NCBI RefSeq assembly: GCF_002804025.1
Contig: NZ_CP024969.1
Location: 248,001 to 312,000, forward strand
Direction: 5' to 3'
DNA length: 64,000 nucleotides
Source of the DNA: Mesoplasma tabanidae
GTDB taxonomy: Bacteria > Bacillota_I > Bacilli_A > Mycoplasmatales > Mycoplasmataceae
The notes under the pieces were generated by a model, which saw only the letters and a list, made by a program, of their open reading frames with translations, was not told the origin of the DNA and did no database searches. Shown here piece after piece: positions 1-8,980 of the stretch (the stretch's first letter is position 1; the number at the start of each line of letters is the position of its first letter). Both the position numbers and the translations under genes were made by a program.

Positions 1-171
1 TTGGGAATATTAGTCGTTGTTATGTTAGCTAATTTACTTGGCATTTTGCTACCACTAATATTGAAAAAAGTGAAAAAGGACCCAACAATAGCGTCATCAC
101 CATTAATAACTAGTTTAGTTGATATATTATGTGTGCTTGTATTTATTGGTTTTGCACTAATTATAGTTTAG
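1..171 (+). CDS. mgtE: MgtE-type magnesium transporter, C-terminal fragment
   Basis: Only the last 56 codons are inside the window and the gene begins to the left. The fragment has two hydrophobic helices joined by the segment KDPTIASSPLITSLVD, which matches the last transmembrane hairpin of MgtE channels (family pattern DPAxxSGPLxTTxxD). MgtE channels admit Mg2+ across the cytoplasmic membrane under control of cytosolic N and CBS domains, none of which can be seen here. The stop codon lies 8 bases before trmB, so the two genes are probably co-transcribed. The assignment rests on this short C-terminal motif; another transporter with a similar terminal hairpin is a less likely alternative. Confidence 0.7.
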   Translation: MGILVVVMLANLLGILLPLILKKVKKDPTIASSPLITSLVDILCVLVFIGFALIIV

Positions 172-179
172 GAGAAAAT

Positions 180-851
180 ATGAGATTAAGAAATAAACCT
201 TGAGTAAAGGAATATTTAGAAAAAAATAGTAAATATTTAATTACATGAGATAAAAAAACAAAAATTAATTTAGCTGATTTATTTGAAATTAAAGAACAAC
301 CTGTATACTTAGAAATTGGCTGTGGGAAAGGTAATTTTATAACTAATCATGCATTAAAAGAAAAAAACATTAATTTTATTGGAATGGAAAAAGAAGAAAC
401 AGTAGTTGGAGTAGCTCTTAAAAAAACTTTAGCTGAGTTTAAACAAAGTCATCAAGAGGTAAAAAATTTAAAGTATTTTAATGATTTTGCTGAGGATTTG
501 TCTGATATATTTGCAACTTCTTCGATTGATAAAATTTATTTAAATTTTTCTGATCCATGACCAAAGGCAAGACATGCTAAAAAAAGACTTACTTACAAAA
601 CATTTTTGGATATCTACGCAAATATAATAAAATCTAATGGTATTTTAGAGTTTAAAACTGATAATGATGGGTTATTTGCATTTTCCCTAGAACAAATTGA
701 TGAAAATAAAAATTGAGAACTAATTTATCAAACAACTGATTTATATTCAGATAAAGCTGCATTGATAAATAACATTCCAACAGAGTATGAAACAAAGTTT
801 CACACTGCTGGAAAAAACATTAATAAATTAATTATTAAAAAAACTTTTTAG
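180..851 (+). CDS. trmB: tRNA (guanine-N7)-methyltransferase
   Basis: TrmB uses S-adenosylmethionine to make m7G46 in the variable loop of tRNAs. The 223-aa product has the SAM-binding loop EIGCGKGNF near residue 44, then NFIGMEKEE, and the family hallmark [16 protein letters not shown], in which the Trp is encoded by TGA. The C-terminal TEYETKF box, also typical, is present. The start at 180 follows a GGAGA Shine-Dalgarno and gives the usual N-terminus (MRLRNKPW). It sits just after the mgtE fragment and ends in a strong terminator. Length and motifs are complete, so I expect an active enzyme. Confidence 0.95.
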
Positions 852-852
852 T

Positions 853-878
853 AAACTTGGAGAAATCCAAGTTTTTTT
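853..878 (+). terminator. Rho-independent terminator after trmB
   Basis: Perfect 9-bp stem, AAACTTGGA at 853-861 with TCCAAGTTT at 866-874, a GAAA tetraloop and a T run to 878. Confidence 0.85.
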
Positions 879-902
879 ATTAATAATAAGAGAGGTGATT
901 TA

Positions 903-2258
903 ATGATTAACGTAATATTTATATTTTTATATTCATTTTTTGGTTTTAATCAAATAAGATTATCTACTGATAATATGCTGAATTACAATGTTAAAAGAAC
1001 AATTGATAAAGAAATAAAATACCCAACAAAAATTTACTCCACTAATGTAAATTTTATTCAAAATTTGTCTAAGGATGGTCATTTATGAAAATCGAATTAT
1101 GATTATAGTTTTACCGTTAATTTAACTGATTTTAATAAGTATTCATTTGAACATTTTAATATAAAATTGAATTTTGAAGTTATTGAACGCATTGTAGATA
1201 AAAACAATTTTACTCACTCTATAAAAAACAATGTAGAACTGAGTTTGTATGAAGAAATAGTTTCAAAAACAGTAATTAATCAGTATTCGCTTGAAGAAAT
1301 AAAGAGCAATAAAATAATAAGTTTTCAAAGCTTATCAGTTGCTCATTTGAGAAAAGAAGATGATTATAAATTGAAAGTTTTAATTACAAATAACCATGCA
1401 GAAAATCAAAATTTTAAAAATATTAATTTATTTAATGAAAGAGTATTTAATATAAACAAAATAAAAATATCATTAATTCCAAAAATAAATTATGAAAGAA
1501 TAGAAAAAGAGGTTATAAAAATAGAATATGATCCTACAAAAGCAGGAATTAAAGTTCAAGAAATAAATGATCTTTTAAATTATGAATTAGTAAAATTGTT
1601 AGACAAAGCAAAAATAAATTCGAATGTATTTTATTATCTTTTTTCAGGAATTAATTTAACAAATGAAAATTTTTCAATTCTTTCATCAATTAGTAATGAT
1701 TTAAGTTATGAATTCAACGTTGAATGCACAAAAAGCTATTTTGTTGAAAAAGATTCATTTTTAAAAACACTTTCACCTCCTTTGATAAAAATTAAATTTG
1801 TCCAAAAATTTAACATTAAAAATGTAGGTTTTAAAAAAAATATATATGTTGAAGATTATTCAATGGTAAATAAGGAGTTTATAATTTCAAATTTTTATTC
1901 TCATTCATTTTTGTTTGATGAAATTGTTACATTAAGCAAAATTAATAATCAAAAATGAAAAATAAAAGTAAATCAAAATTACGAAAATTATGTATCAGGT
2001 GAAGTTGATATTGATGTAATCTTAATTTCAAATAACTGAAACGATGAATCAAATAAAGAAGATATAGATTCTGAAAATCCTTCATTAATTGATGGTGAAG
2101 AAAGTAATGATGATCCTGAGTTTAAAATTAATAAACAAAGTAAGTACTTAAAATCTATTATTTTATTTTTAATAAGCATACTTATGTTTAGTTTAATTTT
2201 GTTACCAGAATTATTTAAAAAACTAAAAAAGAAATATTGAAAAAATGATAAAATATAA
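903..2258 (+). CDS. Predicted membrane-anchored surface protein, unknown function
   Basis: A 451-aa protein I do not recognise. The start at 903 follows a strong GAGGTGA site. Residues 1-16 (MINVIFIFLYSFFGFN) form a short hydrophobic signal or anchor. The long middle part is rich in Asn, Lys and Ile and looks like beta-rich extracellular sequence. An acidic linker near residues 375-405 (ESNKEDIDSE, DGEESNDD) is followed by a transmembrane helix near 417-437 and a Lys-rich cytoplasmic tail. The topology therefore suggests an exported protein held by a C-terminal helix. It lies between trmB and the prpC/prkC phosphatase-kinase pair, and only 25 bases separate it from prpC. A role as partner or substrate of that signalling pair is possible but is inference from position only. 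Confidence 0.7.
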
Positions 2259-2283
2259 AAAGAAAAAGCTGAGGACTGTTTGT

Positions 2284-3048
2284 ATGAGATATAAAATCCA
2301 ATCATTAACAGATATAGGTAGAGTAAGAAAATCAAATCAGGATTTTTTAGGATACACTGAAAACAACGAAGGTTGTCTTTTTACTATAGTTTGTGATGGT
2401 ATGGGTGGCCATGCTCATGGTGAATTAGCTTCTAAAATAGCTGTTCAAACATTTATTAGATTATTTGAAAAGTCTACTTTTTTAGATAAAGATGATAATC
2501 AAATCAATCAATGATTAAGAGAATCAGTAAAGCAAATTATCCAAGAAATGAAAGATCATGTTGAGGTATTTTATGAAACACATGATATGGGTACAACTTT
2601 GACAGCTGTGCTATTTGTAGGCAAAAAAGCATTTGTGGTTAATATCGGTGATTCTAGAACATATAGAATGAAAGATGGTAAATTAAATCAAATAACAGTT
2701 GATCAAAACTTGTGAAATGATACAGAAAATAGAGAAAAAAGAAAAGAAGAAATTAAAGGGTACTTAGGTCCTAAGTTTAACGAAATGACATATTGAAAAG
2801 TCTTAACTAGTGCATTAGGACCAAATAAAAATACAAAAATTGATACTTATTTACTAACTGATAATGTTGGAACTTTTGTTTTAACAACTGATGGTGTGCA
2901 TGATTATATTGATGCTGAAACTTTTGCTGAAATATTAAACTCAAAAAGAAGACTAAAAACTAAAGCAAAAGAAATGATTGAGTTTGCTATGAATAACTTT
3001 TCAACTGATAATTTATCATTATTGATAGTAGAAATGATGGGTGAATAG
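2284..3048 (+). CDS. prpC: PP2C-family serine/threonine protein phosphatase
   Basis: PrpC-type PPM phosphatases remove phosphate from Ser and Thr of proteins and usually oppose the PrkC kinase encoded beside them. The 254-aa product has the metal-binding residues of the fold in order: RKSNQD near residue 20, DGMGGHAHGE at 38-47, GDSRTYR in the middle, TTDGVHD, and a C-terminal TDNLSLL. The start at 2284 gives the typical N-terminus (MRYKIQSLTDIGRVRKSNQD); an ATG at 2245 in the same frame lacks family similarity and overlaps the gene before it. The stop is 2 bases before prkC, which indicates tight translational coupling. All expected motifs are intact. Confidence 0.93.
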
Positions 3049-3050
3049 CT

Positions 3051-4214
3051 ATGGCAGAAAATAATCTAAAATATACAAGAATTGATGAAATCCCAACTGA
3101 TTATTTTGCAAATAAAAAAATAAGTGGTAACTATTTGTTAATAAGTGAAATAGGTAGAGGAACTTTTGGGTTAGTTTATAAAGCAAAAGATTTAAGCAAT
3201 CCTAGTTATTCTAATGAAAATTTTCTTGCTGTTAAATTAATGTTTGTTCCAAATATTAAAAATGAAAATGATAGATTAAGAGAACAAGAAATTAGAGATG
3301 AAATTAAGAAATATTCAACACAAATTTTTAATCCAAGAGTTGTTAAAATTCAAGATTATCTTCAATGAGAAAATTTTTTATTAATTGTCATGGAATATGT
3401 TGATGGTCAATCATTACAAGAAATGTTAAAAGAAAAAGATGGTACTTTAACTTTCGAAGAAATTGTATATTACTTTAGTGAAATAGCTTTGGGATTACAG
3501 GGAGTTCATGACATGAACATGATTCACCGTGATATTAAACCTGGAAATATTCTATTATCAAAGGATAAGAAAATTAAAATAACTGATTTTGGTATTTCAC
3601 ATGTTAAAGGATTTGTTTATGAGGGTGGAAATGCTAAGAGAACATTAAAACCTTCATCTCCTGGAACCCCAAGATTTGCTTCTCCAGAACAATACATTGA
3701 ATCAGACAGTTCAAATGAAGATAAAATATCATTTCAATCAGATATTTATTCATTGGGAGTAATGATGTACGAAGCAACAACTGGGGTAGAGCTCATTAAA
3801 GTTAACGATCCTAGATTATTTAGACCCTCTAATGATAAAGATAAAAAAGATAGAAATTCATATCTTTTGGATCAAAGTCTTGTCGCTGAAGTAATTTTGC
3901 CTTCAACCATAAATCCCGCAATTGATAAAGCACTGGAGAATATAATTATGAAATGTCTTGAAAAAAATGTTGCTGACAGATACAAAACAGCAAGTGAAGT
4001 TGCTAAAGATTTAAAAGCAATTGGTAAAGGCGAAAAAATAGTTTTTAAAAAAATAAAAAATGAATCATATAAAAGTGATACTATAAAAAAACTTGAAAAT
4101 GAGAACAAAAAATTTAAAACATTTATTCAAAGTTTTATCAATGCTAGGGTTGTTCCAATAATAGCATGTATTTTTATGATTTTAATTTTATTTATGCTTG
4201 TTTTAATTTGATAG
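3051..4214 (+). CDS. prkC: Membrane serine/threonine protein kinase, PrkC/PknB type without PASTA domains
   Basis: This Hanks-type kinase phosphorylates proteins on Ser or Thr at the inner membrane face. The 387-aa protein has the glycine loop GRGTFGLVYKAK, the ATP-binding Lys62 in AVKL, the catalytic loop HRDIKPGN with Asp161, and DFGIS with Asp179. An APE-like PGTPRFASPEQ segment follows. One transmembrane helix near the C-terminus is followed by only a few residues. Firmicute PrkC proteins carry extracellular PASTA repeats that sense peptidoglycan fragments. Here they are absent, as expected in a cell without a wall. The gene follows prpC by 2 bases and precedes rsgA by 12. The stop is TAG right after a TGA-Trp. 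Confidence 0.93.
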
Positions 4215-4226
4215 GAGGTAAAAAGA

Positions 4227-5123
4227 ATGAATGGAAAAATAATTCAAATAGATAGTAACATAAGCTTTGTTTTGACAGAAGATAAAAAGATTTATGAAGT
4301 TTTTATAAAAGGAAATGTTAAAAAAGAAATTAAGCCTTTAGTTGGCGACGATGTTGAATTTAATTTTATTGAAGATTTTAAAGGCAATATAACAAAAATA
4401 ATGCCTAGAAAGAACGAAATCTATAGACCACGAATTGCTAATGTTGATCAAGTAATTATTGTTACTTCTTTGTTTGAACCATTATTTGCTTCTTATATAC
4501 TAAATAAATACATATTTATGATTGAGACAAAAAAAATAAAACCAATTCTTCTTTTTACAAAAAACGAGTTATTAGTTAAAACAAAATATTATGATGAAGT
4601 AATTAAAAAAGTTAATTCATATAAAAAAATAGGATATGAAGTTTTTATACTTGATAATATTGAGAACAAAAATTATACTAATGAAATAGCGAATTTAAAA
4701 AATAAATTAGTTGATAAAGTCTCTTTTTTTACTGGTCAAACCGGTGCTGGAAAATCAACAACACTTAATAATTATTTAGTAGATAAGCAAATTAAAACTA
4801 ATGAAATATCACTTAAGTTAAATAGAGGAAAGCACACAACTACAAACGTGAAAATTTATAGTTTGCCAGATAATATTTTAATTGCAGATACACCGGGTTT
4901 TTCAAGTTTTGAACTAGTTAATCTTGAAATAGATGATGTATTGAGAACTTCAAAAATTTTAAATAATTTTAACAGTAATTGTAAATTTATAGATTGCATT
5001 CATATTCACGAACAAAAATGTGGGGTTAAAGAAGCTGTTCAAACTAATGAAATACCAGTTTTTATTTACGAAGATTATAAAAAAATTTATGAGGAAATAT
5101 CAAACAGGAAGGTTAGATACTAA
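4227..5123 (+). CDS. rsgA: Ribosome small-subunit GTPase RsgA
   Basis: RsgA is a circularly permuted GTPase that acts in late maturation of the 30S subunit. The 298-aa protein has an N-terminal OB-like domain (VGDDVEF), the G4-like element FTKNEL, then G1 GQTGAGKST near residue 170, and G3 DTPGFSSF. It ends in a zinc site with pattern C-x6-C-x-H-x5-C (CKFIDCIHIHEQKCGV). The start follows the site GGAGG at 4214-4218. It overlaps rpe by one base (TAATG), so both are probably translated from one mRNA with prpC and prkC, a gene order also seen in Firmicutes. Confidence 0.95.
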   Translation: MNGKIIQIDSNISFVLTEDKKIYEVFIKGNVKKEIKPLVGDDVEFNFIEDFKGNITKIMPRKNEIYRPRIANVDQVIIVTSLFEPLFASYILNKYIFMIETKKIKPILLFTKNELLVKTKYYDEVIKKVNSYKKIGYEVFILDNIENKNYTNEIANLKNKLVDKVSFFTGQTGAGKSTTLNNYLVDKQIKTNEISLKLNRGKHTTTNVKIYSLPDNILIADTPGFSSFELVNLEIDDVLRTSKILNNFNSNCKFIDCIHIHEQKCGVKEAVQTNEIPVFIYEDYKKIYEEISNRKVRY

Positions 5124-5794
5124 TGAAAAAAATAATTATAGCACCAAGTTTTTTATCAGCTAATTTTGCAGATTTAAAAAATGAAATTAGCAGATGTCAA
5201 GAAGCAAAAATAGAGTGAATTCATTATGATGTTATGGATTATGATTTTGTTCCTAATCTAACTTTTGGTTCAAAAATTTTAAAGGATATTGTTAATTCAA
5301 GTGAATTTAAAGTTGATATTCATTTTATGGTTAAGGTAAAGACAAAAAAGTTTGAAGATTTTTTTGCAGAATATATAAAATGCAATCCTTCAATGATGAC
5401 TATGCATATTGAGGCAATGTCAAAAAAAGAAACTAAAAAGTTTTATGAATTATGTAAACAAAATAAAATAATGTTTAGTTTAGCTGTTTCACCTAAAACT
5501 GATATACATATTTTAGATGAATGATTAGATAAAGTAGATAACGTTTTGATTATGAGTGTTGAACCAGGCTTTGGTGGTCAATCATTTATTCCTGAAGTAT
5601 TAACAAAAGTTGAATACTTATCTAAATTACAAAAAGTTAATAAATATAACTATACAATAGAAATTGATGGTGGAATAAATGAGGAAACAAGTAAAAAAGC
5701 AGTTAAAGCAGGGGTCCAAATGATGGTAGCAGGAAGTTACTTATTTGAAAGCAATAATTTTTCAGAGAAAGTTAAAACTTTAAAACATGATTAA
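5123..5794 (+). CDS. rpe: Ribulose-phosphate 3-epimerase
   Basis: Rpe interconverts ribulose-5-phosphate and xylulose-5-phosphate in the non-oxidative pentose phosphate pathway. The 223-aa TIM-barrel protein starts IIAPSFLSANFADL. It has the metal-site residues in HYDVMDYDFVPN and DIHFMV, the loop SVEPGFGGQSF, and the phosphate-binding end IDGGINEE and VAGSYLF. The start ATG shares its A with the rsgA stop, and the end overlaps thiN by 8 bases. The family usually has MDGxFVPN; here MDYDFVPN, a small change at a non-catalytic site. The gene is intact. Confidence 0.95.
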
Positions 5795-6410
5795 AAATAT
5801 TTTAATTGTTACTGCTAAAACTAAAATTGATTTAAGTTTATTTAATAATAATGAAACTTACATTATAGGTGTTGAGCGTGGATGTTTAGACTTGATTGAA
5901 AAAAATATAAAAATTGATTTAGCTATTTCAGATTTTGATCATGTATTAGAAGAAGAATTAGAATTGATTAAATCATATGCAAAATTAATTGAGATATTGT
6001 CTAGTGAAAAAGATTTATTAGATGGGGAAATGGCTATAATAGAAGCAAAAAAAATAGCAAAAAATGCTAATATAATGTTTATAGCTAATCCAACTAAAAG
6101 ATATGATATGAATTTTTCAATTTTAAACCTAGTATTTAAGTACGGTGTAAAATTAATTAATGATGAAAGTGTAATATTTAAAATTCAAGCAGGTTTGACT
6201 GAACTAGAATTTAGTAATTTTCAGGTTTATACATATATAAGTTTCTTTTCAAAAGTGGATACAATTATAAGCATAGAAAACTTAAAGTATGAATGTAAAA
6301 ATTTTGAGTTAAAAGCCTGAGAAAATAGTTGTATATCAAATGCCTTATTGCTAAATAAGAATCCAATAATTCAAAGTAATGATGAAGTTATATGTATAGT
6401 AACAAAATAA
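5787..6410 (+). CDS. thiN: Thiamine pyrophosphokinase
   Basis: This enzyme transfers pyrophosphate from ATP to thiamine to make thiamine diphosphate. The 207-aa product has the N-terminal nucleotide-binding sheet and the family motif AISDFDHV near residue 50, followed by SSEKDLLDGEMAI, which matches the DxxKDxTDxExAL pattern. Similarity is looser than for neighbouring genes, as is normal for mollicute ThiN. It overlaps rpe by 8 bases and closes the prpC-prkC-rsgA-rpe-thiN run, the order known from Bacillus-like genomes. Its terminator hairpin has been split by an IS30 element immediately downstream. Confidence 0.85.
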
Positions 6411-6416
6411 AAAAAG

Positions 6417-6428
6417 GAATTAAATTTC
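6417..6428. repeat. Left target duplication of IS copy A
   Basis: The 12 bases gaattaaatttc occur here and again at 7536-7547, bracketing IS copy A. Flanking bases differ on both sides, so the duplication is exactly 12. It equals the inner part (3-bp stem, 6-base loop, 3-bp stem) of a terminator hairpin that served thiN and the opposing gene at 7539-7976. Confidence 0.85.
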
Positions 6429-6457
6429 TATAAATTAAAATTGGAAGTGCAACACTT

Positions 6458-7423
6458 CTAACCGAATGTCTCATAAAATTCCTGAGCTGATTTATAGTTC
6501 AGAATTTTACGAGGCATTTTATTTATTTCATTTAATATTTCTATTATATTATCATCTTTTAAATTTGTAAAATTAGTTTTCTTAGGTAAATATCTTCTAA
6601 TCAAACCATTAAAATTTTCATTAGTTCCTTTTTCACAAGAAGCGTAGGTATTACATGTATAAAGTGGTACGTTTAATTCTTGTGTGACTTCATGTAAAAG
6701 ATTAAATTCCATACCATTATCTTTAGTAATAGATTTAATATTTAAATTTTCTTTTCCAATTAATTCTTTTAATTTTTCATTTGTATGTTTCATAGTTTTA
6801 TTTTCTAATTTAATTGCAAAACCTTTTCTGGTAACTCTTTCAACTAGTGTCATTATGGCTTTTGAACTATTGCCAGATCTAACAATTAAATCAATTTCAA
6901 AATGACCAATGTCTTTTCTTTGATTAATATTTTTAGGTCTATAAGTAATTGGAATGGAATTCATTTTTGATATTTCTCATAGATAATGCTTATATTTACT
7001 AGACTTTTTTCATCAAAACCTAGGTCTCAATAAATCTTTTGATTTAATTTTTATTTGCTTATTCTTAATTCAATTGTAAACAGTTTGGGTTGTTGGTGTT
7101 TTAATCCCAAGTTCTTTGGCTTTAAAAACACAAACATCAATGCTAAAACTTTTTGGATTAAAATTAACATAAAGAAATCTCAAGAATTCATTATATTTAC
7201 TTATTTTATTTTGATGAGATAAGGTATTATTAATATCTCTAGTAAATTGTGAATCCTTGGCTTTATAAATCATAGCTGCTTTATTTCTTTTAATTTCTCT
7301 GTAAATAGTTGATCTATTTCTATTTAATTCTTTAGCTATAAAAGAAACAGATTTATTTTGAACATTTAATAGATATTCAATTAATGTTCTTTCTTTTAAA
7401 GATATTTGTTTATAATTATTCAT
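6458..7423 (-). CDS. IS30-family transposase (copy A)
   Basis: A 321-aa DDE transposase. The N-terminal helix-turn-helix part (SLKERTLIEYLL, then SFIAKELNRNRSTIYREIKRNK) is the IS30 DNA-binding motif. The catalytic core has the first Asp in GHFEIDLIV, the second in ITKDNGMEF and the Glu in EKGTNENFNGLIRRYLPK. Several Trp residues are encoded by TGA (for example in the stretch before KMNSIPITYR), so the gene is uninterrupted under genetic code 4. It starts after AAAGGAG and stops with TAG inside the element. It differs from copy B by four residues and looks intact and potentially active. Confidence 0.93.
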
Positions 7424-7426
7424 GGT

Positions 7427-7457
7427 AACTCCTTTGGGCTTTGATCGGTCAGGAGTT
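7427..7457 (-). promoter_or_regulatory. Hairpin masking the transposase Shine-Dalgarno, copy A
   Basis: In the minus-strand transcript AACTCCT (from 7457-7451) can pair with AGGAGTT (from 7433-7427), which holds the AGGAG ribosome site just upstream of the transposase ATG. A 7-bp stem with a 17-base loop would block initiation on read-through transcripts that include both arms. Seen in sequence; the effect is inferred. Confidence 0.5.
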
Positions 7458-7475
7458 GCTTTTTTGTATCAAAAA

Positions 7476-7519
7476 AACTGCAATTCCTATGAGATTATTT
7501 TCTCATAAGTGTTGCAGTT
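7476..7519. repeat. 44-bp interrupted palindrome at the right end of IS copy A
   Basis: AACTGCAA at 7476-7483 pairs with TTGCAGTT at 7512-7519 and TATGAGA at 7488-7494 pairs with TCTCATA at 7501-7507, separated by a symmetric 4x4 internal loop and a 6-base terminal loop. The outer arm overlaps the terminal inverted repeat. Confidence 0.7.
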
Positions 7520-7535
7520 CCAATTTTAATTCGTA

Positions 7536-7547
7536 GAATTAAATTTC
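7536..7547. repeat. Right target duplication of IS copy A
   Basis: Second copy of gaattaaatttc. It contains the TAA stop codon (7539-7541, minus strand) of the adjacent coiled-coil gene, so that gene ends inside the duplicated target and was left intact by the insertion. Confidence 0.85.
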
Positions 7548-7976
7548 CTTTTTTTCTTGCAATTTTATTCTCTTTTCAGCTGCTTTAAGATTTAATTTAG
7601 CTTTTTTAAGTCTAATTTTTGCATTTCTAATTTTTGCTTTAAAAGTGATTTTTTCGAATTCATTTTTATTGTTTTTCATTTCTTTTTTTCTTTGATCTAA
7701 TTCAAGCTTAGCAACGTTAACTTCAGCTTTTGCTAATTTTAACTCACTAAGTGATCTTTCATGAATTTCATGTGAATTAAAAAAACTAGTATAATCAATT
7801 GTCATTTCATCAGTTGAATGAGTATTTTCTCTATTGTCATATATTTTAGCTACTAATTTATGTTCCCTAGCTAATTTTTTAGCTTCTGAAATTGCATCTT
7901 CTTTTTCCTTAAAAGAACCTAATTCATCTTTTGTTACAATTACTTCTTTTTCAGTTTTAACAATCTTTCATGGCAT
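7539..7976 (-). CDS. Coiled-coil protein of unknown function
   Basis: A 145-aa, highly charged protein starting MPWKIVKTEKEVIV. Residues 1-60 look globular. The second half (from LSELKLAKAEVNV onward) is almost pure Lys/Glu/Ala/Leu heptad-like sequence, predicted as a long helix or coiled coil. I see no signal peptide or catalytic motif. The start at 7976 is the first in-frame ATG and its Shine-Dalgarno is weak (AAAGAG). The stop codon lies in the IS target duplication, so the sequence ends naturally. The gene is convergent with thiN across IS copy A. I know no function for it. Confidence 0.65.
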
Positions 7977-8036
7977 AGCTGATCACTCTTTTCTTTTATA
8001 ATTATATTATAAAATATTTAGTAATGTAAGGTGAAC

Positions 8037-8059
8037 AAAAAAAGGCAATTTTAGCCCTT
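8037..8059 (-). terminator. Terminator after tRNA-Leu (minus strand)
   Basis: On the minus strand AAGGGC, loop TAAAATT, GCC, then seven T. A short stem with a possible bulged G, 15 bases beyond the tRNA 3' end. Confidence 0.6.
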
Positions 8060-8073
8060 AATTGTAATTTAAA

Positions 8074-8158
8074 TGGTGCCTCCTATCGGGGTCGAACCGA
8101 TACGAGTTTCCTCGTCAGATTTTGAGTCTGATGCGTCTGCCAATTCCGCCAAGGAGGC
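8074..8158 (-). tRNA. tRNA-Leu, anticodon CAA
   Basis: 85-nt class II tRNA on the minus strand with CCA encoded. Acceptor arms GCCTCCT and AGGAGGC pair. The D-loop has AATTGGCAGAC, and the anticodon stem TCAGA/TCTGA holds the loop CTCAAAA, which gives anticodon CAA and reads UUG. A long variable arm (CGAGGAAACTCG) and the T-arm ATCGG-TTCGACC-CCGAT follow. It lies between the two IS copies. Confidence 0.97.
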
Positions 8159-8166
8159 ATATAACA

Positions 8167-8172
8167 ATTATA
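8167..8172 (-). promoter_or_regulatory. -10 box of tRNA-Leu
   Basis: TATAAT on the minus strand, 8 bases before the mature 5' end. No clear -35 box is visible. Confidence 0.55.
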
Positions 8173-8212
8173 ATACTTTTTTTGGTAAAATATTTCTAAT
8201 GAAAGAGGTATT

Positions 8213-8956
8213 ATGAAAAAACAAATCAATAAAATACTAATATTCAATATTTTAAATATAATATTTACAGTTTTATTTAGTTTAATAATTGTTGTCGCAA
8301 TAATGATTGTTTGTATATCACTAGGTCAAACAAATGTTGCTATATTAGCAATTCTACCAATTTTTTCCATCATTTCAATTAGTATTTTTTATTTAATATC
8401 ATTTAAAAAAAGAAAAATTGGAGTAACAAATTTATTATTTTTTATGTGCTCATTAAATATTTTTTCATTATTGATAAGTTATAAAATAATTTCTGAATTA
8501 TTAACTTTAGACATTTTAAAAAATCAAAGTGATGATAAAATATTTGAAGAAAAAAACAATTTAATGGCAAGCTGAGAAATTAAGCTTGAAAAGGAAAAAA
8601 TAAATAAAAAATTAGCAAAACTAAATTCTAATTTAGAATCCAAAAAAATGTCTAATAAAACTATTCAACAAAAAACAGAAGAAAGAAAAAGGGAAATTTA
8701 TAAAAGTTACACTAAGTTTGTTTATTATAAAATTTTGAAAAAAAATATTAATGAAAAAAATACTTTTAAATTAATTACTTTAACATCAGATGCATTAATA
8801 AATTTTGAATACGTTGACCTGTACTTAAAGCAAGAAAAGTTAATTAAAGAATTAGAGATATTTAATTGAACAAAAGTTCAAATTGATGAAATAATAAAAC
8901 AAAATGACATTGATCAAATAATTGCAACATTTAAAGAAAATAGAAAAGATTATTAG
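8213..8956 (+). CDS. Membrane protein of unknown function with cytoplasmic helical tail
   Basis: A 247-aa protein starting after GAAAGAGG. Three hydrophobic segments lie near residues 10-40, 44-64 and 70-90. A Lys/Glu-rich, helix-forming C-terminal part from about residue 105 (KNQSDDKIFEEKN onward) runs to the end and is predicted cytoplasmic. No catalytic or transport motif is visible and I do not recognise a family. It is divergent from tRNA-Leu and convergent with rpmB. The terminator it shared with rpmB now carries IS copy B. It could be an isolated lineage-specific membrane protein. Confidence 0.65.
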
Positions 8957-8964
8957 AAAAAACA

Positions 8965-8980
8965 CATGCAATTAAGCATG
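8965..8980. repeat. Left target duplication of IS copy B
   Basis: The 16-base palindrome catgcaattaagcatg is duplicated here and at 10088-10103. It is the inner part (5-bp stem, 6-base loop, 5-bp stem) of the bidirectional terminator between the gene at 8213-8956 and rpmB; the outer arms AAAAAACA and TGTTTTTT now lie on opposite sides of the element. Confidence 0.85.

Larger units (their letters stand above)
6429..7535 (-). mobile_element. IS30-family insertion sequence, copy A (1107 bp)
   Basis: A complete element. Terminal inverted repeats are at 6429-6457 and 7507-7535: 29 positions with 26 matches, core AATTAAAATTGGAA. One transposase gene fills most of it on the minus strand. It is flanked by a 12-bp direct repeat. 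A nearly identical copy lies at 8981-10087. The element has landed in the loop of the hairpin terminator between thiN and the convergent gene at 7539-7976. This agrees with the known behaviour of IS1630, an IS30-type element of Mycoplasma fermentans that duplicates inverted repeats of variable length. Confidence 0.93.

Noticed and set aside
903-2258. Apparent multiple short genes broken by TGA
   Set aside because: All pieces are in the same frame and join when TGA is read as Trp. The same holds for most genes here, so these are not pseudogenes or frameshifts.
7536-8980. Composite transposon made of both IS copies
   Set aside because: The outer flanks of the pair carry different target duplications, and each copy has its own, so the block did not arrive as one unit. 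It could still move in future.
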